DNA of 64,000 nucleotides from Anaerolinea sp. GTDB lineage: Bacteria; Chloroflexota; Dehalococcoidia; Tepidiformales; Tepidiformaceae. A program made the translations under genes and the position numbers. The first letter of the stretch is position 1, and each line of letters opens with the position of its first letter. Shown in pieces: positions 58,224 to 64,000 of this stretch. The notes under the pieces are model-generated. The model searched no databases. It saw nothing but the letters and a program-made list of their open reading frames with translations, and was not told where the DNA came from. Location: positions 1 through 64,000 of the forward strand of contig PNKC01000009.1 of NCBI GenBank assembly GCA_013822275.1, in the 5' to 3' direction.

Positions 58224-58822
58224 GCCTTCCTCACCATTGAGGGGACCAGGCTCTTCGGCAGGCGCTGCGCCGCTTCGTGGTCGCGGATGTCGATCTTCAC
58301 GTACGCCGTGTCGCCCTGGAACGTGATGTCGGTCGGGTGGAGACAATCGCGAAAGACGCTGAGCATGCCGCGGTTCTCCGCCAGGGTCATGGCCGTCAGG
58401 CGGTCGATGCCCTGCGTGCGCGCGTGGTCCGCGAGCAATCTCAGGAAGGTGCTGCCGACGCCCATGCCCTGGAATGCGTCCTCGACGACGAATGCGACTT
58501 CCGCTGAGTGCTTCCCCTCACGTTCGTACCGCCCTACTCCCCGCAGGTCCTCTTCTCCGGGCAAGTAGGCGACGAAGGCGCACCGGTCCTTGAAATCGAC
58601 CTCCGCGAAGTGCAAGGCCATCGTGTTGTTAAGCCGTGGCATGGAGCTGAAGAAGCGCAGCCGGGTTGTTTCGCGGGAGAGCCGCGCGTGGAAGGCCTGC
58701 AGCCGCTGTGCGTCGTCGGGGCTGATGCGGCGGTAGTACATGCGGCGGCCGTCCGGCAGCTGTGACTCGGCGAGGCAGCCGGTTTCGCGCCCTTCCATAT
58801 CGCTTTCTGCACAATCGTCCAT
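58220..58822 (-). CDS. GNAT-family N-acetyltransferase
   Basis: The 200-residue protein has a motif A-like segment AFVVEDAFQGMGVGSTFLRL (QGMGVG) and RRISPDDAQRLQAFHARLSR at the start of the domain, similar to GNAT domains found in protein-acetyltransferase/CoA-ligase fusions. ATG 58822 (MDDCAESDMEGRE) or the internal ATG of MEGRETG may be the start. The acceptor is unknown. Confidence 0.82.
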   Translation of the reverse strand: MDDCAESDMEGRETGCLAESQLPDGRRMYYRRISPDDAQRLQAFHARLSRETTRLRFFSSMPRLNNTMALHFAEVDFKDRCAFVAYLPGEEDLRGVGRYEREGKHSAEVAFVVEDAFQGMGVGSTFLRLLADHARTQGIDRLTAMTLAENRGMLSVFRDCLHPTDITFQGDTAYVKIDIRDHEAAQRLPKSLVPSMVRKA

Positions 58823-58932
58823 GCGCGCCCCGGCCCTTCGGTGGTGGAGGAAGGGTCTTTCGATCCTACCGTACCGCATCAACGGCTCCACGACGCAAGA
58901 ACCTCAATGCCCGTGCCCCAGCGCACCGGTTA

Positions 58933-60858
58933 CTAAAGCTTCCGCTGCCAGTAGTCCAGGATGACTTCGAACCGGTCTTTGCGGTGGCCTGGCCGCCCCG
59001 AACGCGACATCTCATGGTCCTCATCCGGGAAGCGGACGAACTCCACGTCCCTCCGGCGTTGCTTCAGCACGACGAAGAGCTGTTCGGCCTGTGAAATGGG
59101 ACAGCGCAGGTCCACTTCCGAATGCAGGATCAGCACCGGCGTTTCGATGTCTTTCGCGTAGGTCAGCGGAGACTGGCGGAGGAGGAGTTCAAGGTCGTCC
59201 TGGATCGTCGCCCCTTCGCCCAGGTACTGGCGGTTGAACGTCCCGCCGATGTCGCTCGCGCCCTGCATGCTGTACCAATCGTTGACTGCGCGTTCACTGA
59301 TGGCCGCCTTGAAGCGCTGGCTGTGGCCGATCGCCCAGGTCGTCATGAAACCGCCGTAGCTGCCGCCCATGATGCCCAGCCGTGATTGGTCCGCCCATGG
59401 CATACGCTGAAGGGCGGCATCGAAAGCGGTCATGACATCGTGGTAATCAGGGCCGCCCAGGTCACCAACGAGTGCCCTGGCGAAGTTCGTACTCTGGCCG
59501 GAACTTCCGCGCGGATTGCAGAACACGACACCGTAGCCTGCCCCCGCGTAAACCTGGAATTCATCGAAGAACCCTTCGCCGTACTGCCCGAAGGGGCCGC
59601 CGTGGACGTTGAGCAGCACGGGATACTGCTTCCCGTCTTGGAAGCCTGTGGGCTTCATGATCCAGCAGTCCACCTCGACATCGGTTGCGGTGGAAACCAC
59701 GAATTGTTCGGCGCCGCCGAGCCTGGCTCCACTCGCCCATTCCTCGTTGAGGCGGGTCAACTGGCGCTCCTTTCCGGATTCCAGGTCCAGCAGCGAAACC
59801 TCGGCCGGAACGGTGACGCTGCTTGATGCCAGCGCCAGGAACCGTCCGTCGGCGGAGACGGAGTACCAGCCCAGAGAACGCCGCGCCTTGCTGAGCCACT
59901 CCGTCGGGCTTCCCGCATTGGCGCGGATGGGCGCAACGATCCCACGATCCTGCGCGACGGTGAGGATGACGCCGTCAGGGCGAAACACCGGAGATGCCCA
60001 CGCCGCCGGTGTTGCCAGCCCGGTCTCCCGATCGAAGGCGGGGTCGACCGGGCGCAGGCTGCCGCCACCTGCGTCAGCCAGGCGGAGGGTCCCATTGGAC
60101 GGCCAGACGGGGTGGTTGACGTAGGCGATCGTGGTGCCGTCGGGCGACCATACGGGAGTGGCGCAGCCGCCTTTCGTATCGGTTACCTGGCGCGGGTGGC
60201 CGCCCTCCGCGGATACCACGAACACGTCCGAGTTGCTGTCGAACTCCCGCTCGTCGTGCCGCGCCGATACGATCGCGATTTCGCGGCCGTCAGGCGACCA
60301 CGCCGGGTGGATGTCATCCCAATCGCCGTCCGTCACCTGCCGTGGTTCGCCGCCCGAGGCGTCGATCACGAATACATGACGGCGCTGGTCGTAGGTGAAA
60401 CCCTCGCCGTTCAGCCGGTATTTCAGGTTGGTGATCCGGCGGTAAGGCTTCGCCTTCTTCGTGTCCGGGTTTGGCGGGTCGCCCGTCTTCGCACTGAAAG
60501 CGATCCGTTTTCCGTCTGGCGACCAAACCGGGGTGCCCGCGCCGAGCGGCAGCTTCGTGAGGACCCGCGATTCGCCGCCAAACGCCGGCATCACGCACAA
60601 CTGCGGTTTCTCCTCGCCGCGCTCGGAAAGGAACGCGAGCCACATCCCATCCGGCGACCACCTTGGGGCCGAGTCCCGCTTCGCCCCGGCCGTGAACTGC
60701 CGTGGCTCGCCACCATCCGTGTCCACCAGCCAGATCGCCGAAAGGTACGCGTCCTCCTTCCGGTCCATCTGGGCCACCACGAACGCCACCCGGCGCCCAT
60801 CCGGCGAAATCTCCGTCTCGCTTACCCATTTGATGCCGTACAGATCGTCCGGGGTCAT
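58933..60858 (-). CDS. S9-family peptidase (acylaminoacyl/dipeptidyl peptidase-like)
   Basis: The 641-residue serine peptidase has an N-terminal beta-propeller (residues 1-380) with repeats such as PRWSPDGMWLAFLSERGEEK, VWSPDGKRIAFSAKTGDPP and PAWSPDGREIAIVSARHDER, then an alpha/beta-hydrolase domain. The nucleophile is S500 in GIMGGSYGGFMTTW, the Asp is in LILHSEVDLRCPISQ, and the His is in RFPDEDHEMSRSGRP. Signal peptide is absent, suggesting cytoplasmic peptide degradation. It starts 17 nt downstream of the VOC stop codon on the same strand. Confidence 0.93.
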   Translation of the reverse strand: MTPDDLYGIKWVSETEISPDGRRVAFVVAQMDRKEDAYLSAIWLVDTDGGEPRQFTAGAKRDSAPRWSPDGMWLAFLSERGEEKPQLCVMPAFGGESRVLTKLPLGAGTPVWSPDGKRIAFSAKTGDPPNPDTKKAKPYRRITNLKYRLNGEGFTYDQRRHVFVIDASGGEPRQVTDGDWDDIHPAWSPDGREIAIVSARHDEREFDSNSDVFVVSAEGGHPRQVTDTKGGCATPVWSPDGTTIAYVNHPVWPSNGTLRLADAGGGSLRPVDPAFDRETGLATPAAWASPVFRPDGVILTVAQDRGIVAPIRANAGSPTEWLSKARRSLGWYSVSADGRFLALASSSVTVPAEVSLLDLESGKERQLTRLNEEWASGARLGGAEQFVVSTATDVEVDCWIMKPTGFQDGKQYPVLLNVHGGPFGQYGEGFFDEFQVYAGAGYGVVFCNPRGSSGQSTNFARALVGDLGGPDYHDVMTAFDAALQRMPWADQSRLGIMGGSYGGFMTTWAIGHSQRFKAAISERAVNDWYSMQGASDIGGTFNRQYLGEGATIQDDLELLLRQSPLTYAKDIETPVLILHSEVDLRCPISQAEQLFVVLKQRRRDVEFVRFPDEDHEMSRSGRPGHRKDRFEVILDYWQRKL

Positions 60859-60874
60859 TGCTTGCCTCCGTGAG

Positions 60875-61744
60875 TCAGACGTATTCGAGGAGCTGCATGC
60901 CAACGCCGGCGAGTTCCGTGGCGGGAATAGCCGCTACTCGCGTGCCCGGCAGAACGCCGGTGGCCGGGTCGCCGGGGGTGAAGCCCCGCTCACGCGCGGC
61001 GGCCACGGACGCATCCAGGTCAGGCACCTCGAACGCGCACATGCTCGCGATCCCGGGCGCCCGGCCGTGAAGCGGGCTCTCCGCGCCGTCCGGGCCGAGA
61101 AGTTCGAGGATTGCGTCGCCCATCTTGAGTTGACGGATGATCATCCCCCGCCCCTTCACTTCGCCGAAGACCGGCACCTCCAGGGCGTCCGTGAAGAAGC
61201 GCGTTGCGGCTTCGAGGTCCGGGGTGATCGCGGCGAGGTGGTCCAGCCGCTTGAGCGCGAAGGCGTGGTCGAATCGTCCAGCGGCCACCCGGCGCGCATG
61301 CCGAGCCGCGGGCGTCTCGGGGTATTCGACCAGCCCGAGCGCAAACCCGAGCGATGCGACACCTTCGATGGGGGCGACATCGCAGAGTTTCCGTCCGTCT
61401 GCCGCCCGAACTTCTTCCACCGCGGTCGTCACGCCGCGCGAGGCGACTTTCGCCACGGCGTCGTTGATGTCGCTCACTTCAAGCATGAGCCGAGCGATTC
61501 CCCGGTCCCGATGCTCCAGGTAGAGCGTCCGGCCAGCGGCGCGGGCCTCCGCTTCGTCGCGGATACCAAGCAGCTCGACGTAGAAGTCGTCGCCACCGCC
61601 CACGAAGAACGCGCGGTTCTCCGTGCCAAGGCCCTGGTGCTGGGTCGCGGGCGTCAGTCTGAGGCCGAGCCGCTCGTACGGCGCGGCGGCCTCCAGAAGC
61701 GACGAGACAGGGACGACGACGTGGTCGATGGAGGCAACGAGCAT
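60875..61744 (-). CDS. VOC-superfamily two-domain protein
   Basis: The 289-residue protein contains two vicinal-oxygen-chelate halves: VASIDHVVVPVSSLLEAAAP at residues 3-22 and ALKRLDHLAAITPDLEAATR in the second half. Glyoxalase I, dioxygenases and fosfomycin-resistance proteins share this fold; metal ligands (His, Glu) are present, but the reaction is undetermined. It lies 17 nt upstream of the S9 peptidase on the same strand and is divergent from the SDR gene. Confidence 0.85.
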   Translation of the reverse strand: MLVASIDHVVVPVSSLLEAAAPYERLGLRLTPATQHQGLGTENRAFFVGGGDDFYVELLGIRDEAEARAAGRTLYLEHRDRGIARLMLEVSDINDAVAKVASRGVTTAVEEVRAADGRKLCDVAPIEGVASLGFALGLVEYPETPAARHARRVAAGRFDHAFALKRLDHLAAITPDLEAATRFFTDALEVPVFGEVKGRGMIIRQLKMGDAILELLGPDGAESPLHGRAPGIASMCAFEVPDLDASVAAARERGFTPGDPATGVLPGTRVAAIPATELAGVGMQLLEYV

Positions 61745-61837
61745 CGCCGGATTCTACTCCCCAGCCGCCTCCGTGGGTCACTCAGGCCCGATTCCGCTAG
61801 ACTTCGCCTACAACGCAGCGCAGGCAGAGGGGGCAGT

Positions 61838-62659
61838 ATGGGTAACCTCAATGGCAGGGTGGCCGTGGTAACGGGCGCGGCGTCTGGAAACGGCCGCGCG
61901 ATGGCCGTGCGTTTCGCCGAAGACGGCGCCGATGTGGTCATTGCTGACCTCAACGCGGAGGGCATGGCGGAGACGGCGCGGTTGGTGAAGCAGCAGGAGC
62001 GCCAGGCGTTCACTCAAAGCTGCGACGTTTCCAGGAAGGCCGACATAGACGCCCTCTTCGCCGCGACGATGGACCGCTTCGGACGTATCGACGTGGCTGT
62101 CGCCAACGCGGGCATTACAGAGCGGACCGCGGGCAGCATCGGCGGCTGCCTCGCCCTCACCGAAGAGGCGTGGGACCAGGTCATCGACATCAACCTGAAG
62201 GGTGTCTTCTTCACGCTCCAGGCCGCCGCCAACCGGATGATTGCCGCGGGCATTCCCGGGCGTCTGATCGCCATCTCCAGCATCATGGGCGAATGGGGCA
62301 GCGCGGGTGGGCCGGCCTACTCCGCCAGCAAGGGCGGCGTGAAGCAGCTCGTCAAGTCGTTCGGCATGGCCGTCGGACCGCTCGGTTTGACCTGCAACGC
62401 CATAGGGCCCGGGTTCATCTACACCGGCATGACCGCGCCAATCTTCGAAATGGGCCAAGTGGAAGCCAGCCTGATTGACCGCACACCGGTTGGCTACATC
62501 GGCGACGCGAAGGATGTCGCGGCAGTCGCGTCCTTCCTCGCCAGCGACGAGGCTCGCTTCGTCAACGGCACGACAATCTTCCCCGATGGCGGCATCACCG
62601 CCGGCAGCTACAGCAACCTCGCCCGCCTCGCCGCGCTCCAGTTGCAGGAGGAGAGCTAA
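61838..62659 (+). CDS. Short-chain dehydrogenase/reductase
   Basis: The 273-residue SDR begins MGNLNGRVAVVTGAASGNGR with the TGxxxGxG cofactor motif, then VAVANAGI, the ISS segment and the catalytic YSASK in GGPAYSASKGGVKQLVKSFG, and ends FVNGTTIFPDGGITAG. ATG 61838 follows AGAGGGGGC. Asp in VVIADLNAEG suggests NAD preference. It precedes the lipase-like gene by 3 nt, so they form an operon. Confidence 0.93.
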   Translation: MGNLNGRVAVVTGAASGNGRAMAVRFAEDGADVVIADLNAEGMAETARLVKQQERQAFTQSCDVSRKADIDALFAATMDRFGRIDVAVANAGITERTAGSIGGCLALTEEAWDQVIDINLKGVFFTLQAAANRMIAAGIPGRLIAISSIMGEWGSAGGPAYSASKGGVKQLVKSFGMAVGPLGLTCNAIGPGFIYTGMTAPIFEMGQVEASLIDRTPVGYIGDAKDVAAVASFLASDEARFVNGTTIFPDGGITAGSYSNLARLAALQLQEES

Positions 62660-62662
62660 CCC

Positions 62663-63511
62663 GTGGCCACCGGGAGCGCTTTCTTCGATTCGACCAGGGG
62701 CCGCCACATCTTCGAACAGTGGTGGCGCCCGGCGGCTGAGCCCCGCGCGGTCGTCGCTATTTGTCACGGGTTCGCGGAACACAGCGGCCGTTACGCCGAT
62801 GTGGCCAGCTACCTGAACGGCCGGGGCTACGCAGTAGAAGGACTCGACCTCCGCGGGCACGGCCTCTCGGATGGCACGCGAGTCTTCGTCCGCTCGTTCA
62901 ACGAATACCTCAACGACCTTGGCCGCTTCGTGCGCAACGTCCGCCAGCGCAACCCGGGGTCCCCGGTGTTTCTCCTTGGGCACAGCATGGGTGGCGGCGT
63001 CGCAACGCTGTTTGTCCTGGTCAGGCGGCCGGAGCTCGCAGGGGTGATCCTGAGCGGCCCCGCCCTCCAGATGGGCGGCCCGAAGCAGCCGCTTCACCGC
63101 CAATTGATGTTCGCGACGATGGGCCTGTTGCCATGGCTCCGCTTGCCGCCGCTGCCCGCGGGGGCTGTCTCGCGTGACCCGGAAGTCGTGCGGCGCTACG
63201 AAGAAGACCCCCTCGTCTACCGTGGCGGGCCAACCGTCGGCCTCGCCCGCGCCGGGCTGCGGGCCAGTAAGCGCATCTTTCGCGATATGGAACGCTTCGA
63301 ACTGCCGCTGCTTATCGTCCACGGCACGGACGACCGGCTCGTGACGACCAGCGGCAGCGAAGAGCTTCATGCGCGGGCCCAATCGCCAGATAAAGCACTC
63401 AAGCTCTACGACGGCCTCTTCCACGAGGTGCTCAACGAGCCCGAGCGTCTCGACGTACTCGGTGACATCGCCGATTGGCTGGACAGCCATACACCCGCGG
63501 GGCAGGAGTAG
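62663..63511 (+). CDS. Monoglyceride-lipase-like alpha/beta hydrolase
   Basis: The 282-residue protein has CHGFAEHSGRYADVASYLNG, DLRGHGLSDGTRV and the nucleophile elbow VFLLGHSMGGGVATLFVLV, with Asp in LLIVHGTDDRLVTTSG and His in DGLFHEVLNEPE. This matches the lysophospholipase/monoacylglycerol lipase subfamily (Hydrolase_4). The start is GTG 62663. It is probably cytoplasmic. Confidence 0.92.
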   Translation: MATGSAFFDSTRGRHIFEQWWRPAAEPRAVVAICHGFAEHSGRYADVASYLNGRGYAVEGLDLRGHGLSDGTRVFVRSFNEYLNDLGRFVRNVRQRNPGSPVFLLGHSMGGGVATLFVLVRRPELAGVILSGPALQMGGPKQPLHRQLMFATMGLLPWLRLPPLPAGAVSRDPEVVRRYEEDPLVYRGGPTVGLARAGLRASKRIFRDMERFELPLLIVHGTDDRLVTTSGSEELHARAQSPDKALKLYDGLFHEVLNEPERLDVLGDIADWLDSHTPAGQE

Positions 63512-63519
63512 GAGGACCG

Positions 63520-63726
63520 ATGCACACCGAGATCTACGAAGCTGACCCGTTCGGCGGCAGCCGGGGCAAACATCTCGCTACCATCCAGTCCGATTACCGC
63601 TGGGAGAAAGGCGACGAGCTCTGGGTCCAGGCCGGCAACGACCGCGTGAAGATCCGCGTGACCTGGGTGAACGTGACGGTCAAGGACGGCGAGGTCAGCC
63701 GCGAACTGTTGGGGTTGAAGCTCTGA
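63520..63726 (+). CDS. Small conserved-looking protein, function unknown
   Basis: The 68-residue protein (MHTEIYEADPFGGSRGKHLA, TIQSDYRWEKGDELWVQAGN, DRVKIRVTWVNVTVKDGEVS) follows the lipase-like gene by 8 nt with a strong GGAGGA ribosome-binding site. Its beta-rich pattern suggests a small barrel, but no family is recognised. Confidence 0.7.
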   Translation: MHTEIYEADPFGGSRGKHLATIQSDYRWEKGDELWVQAGNDRVKIRVTWVNVTVKDGEVSRELLGLKL

Positions 63727-63740
63727 GCGCGCAGACATCC

Positions 63741-64000
63741 GTGGCCGCGAAGAATAGCCGCCTGCTTCCGGTTGCCGCCGCAGCTATCGGGTTGGCAACT
63801 ATCCTCGGGGTCGTCTTCCTCGCCTGGTATCTCAACCGTGACACCCTCCCGGCGCCGCCGGCCACCTTTCAGCCGCCCCCGCCAACCGTCCCCTACTACA
63901 CGTACAACGTGAAGGACGCCGGCCAGGACGGCCTCGTCCTCAGCGGCAAGGCCGGCTCGGCGGACATCCGTATTGCCCGTCCGGCCACCGTGGAAGTCAT
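63741..64000 (+). CDS. Membrane-anchored protein, 3' end cut by window edge
   Basis: An open frame from GTG 63741 runs off the window. It reads VAAKNSRLLPVAAAAIGLAT and a continuing hydrophobic segment (ILGVVFLAWYLN), then a Pro-rich linker (PAPPATFQPPPPTVPYYTY) and the start of a soluble domain (KDAGQDGLVLSGKAGSADIR). It looks like a single-pass anchored extracytoplasmic protein. Identity is unknown, and the start is uncertain. Confidence 0.6.
   Translation, partial: MAAKNSRLLPVAAAAIGLATILGVVFLAWYLNRDTLPAPPATFQPPPPTVPYYTYNVKDAGQDGLVLSGKAGSADIRIARPATVEV

Noticed and set aside
60461-61837. Plus-strand frame of about 459 codons ahead of the SDR gene
   Set aside because: It is antisense to the S9 peptidase and VOC genes and has no domain similarity; the SDR starts at ATG 61838.

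Overview
The window reads as a piece of a GC-rich bacterial chromosome, most likely from the phylum Chloroflexota and perhaps near Dehalococcoidia/Tepidiforma. That is an inference from protein flavour, not a proven placement. The clues are zinc-type S14, S4 and L36, F420-type flavoenzyme families, AGD-type crotonases, many GTG starts, and stop/start overlaps throughout. No rRNA, tRNA, CRISPR array or phage genes were seen.

Bases 33-17412 are one uninterrupted plus-strand superoperon: S10-L3-L4-L23-L2-S19-L22-S3-L16-L29-S17, then L14-L24-L5-S14-S8-L6-L18-S5-L30-L15-SecY-Adk-Map-L36, then S13-S11-S4-RpoA-L17-TruA-L13-S9, closed by a strong hairpin at 17439-17466. infA is absent from its usual place between map and rpmJ. 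S3, S17, L17, L13 and RpoA all carry extra Ala/Pro/Lys-rich or acidic C-terminal tails.

Bases 17591-33610 are accessory and metabolic genes: a proline-rich anchored protein, a VapBC-type pair, a GDPD/PAP2 lipid pair, a tungsten-type aldehyde:ferredoxin oxidoreductase with its own terminator, and a peptide-type ABC importer (binding protein plus two permeases, no ATPase). Next come an F420-type nitroreductase and an NAD-dependent epimerase facing a TetR regulator across a palindromic intergenic region, followed by hydrolase, GNAT, aldose epimerase, PPK2, two PPOX proteins, a NYN nuclease and an NTF2-like protein.

Bases 33643-36467 hold ruvC and yebC, separated by an IS110/IS1111-type element with 14-bp inverted repeats, a transposase interrupted by an in-frame TGA, and about 230 bases of non-coding DNA where a guide RNA would be expected. 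Bases 36616-47758 hold two crotonases, a three-gene operon (toroid protein, MarC, unknown), a CoA-transferase, a pyrophosphatase-like/ATL pair, an orphan HicB-like protein, valS, an MFS transporter and an HNH protein. Here a roughly 21-bp palindrome-forming repeat recurs at gene ends, and 7-bp tandem arrays occur at 30.4, 35.7 and 42.0 kb.

Bases 47847-50858 hold the most interesting regulatory unit: a CsoR-family repressor gene divergent from thioredoxin (trxA), a serine hydrolase, and thioredoxin reductase (trxB). The same operator, ATACCC-N5-GGGTAT, sits inside the predicted promoters of both trxA and trxB, which predicts a CsoR-controlled thioredoxin system. The remainder (50865-64000) is mostly housekeeping and catabolic enzymes: DinB-like, degenerate CitE-like, glycerate kinase, lipoprotein, thioesterase, second PAP2, PepA, GNAT, S9 peptidase, VOC, SDR and a lipase-like hydrolase, ending in an open reading frame cut by the window edge.
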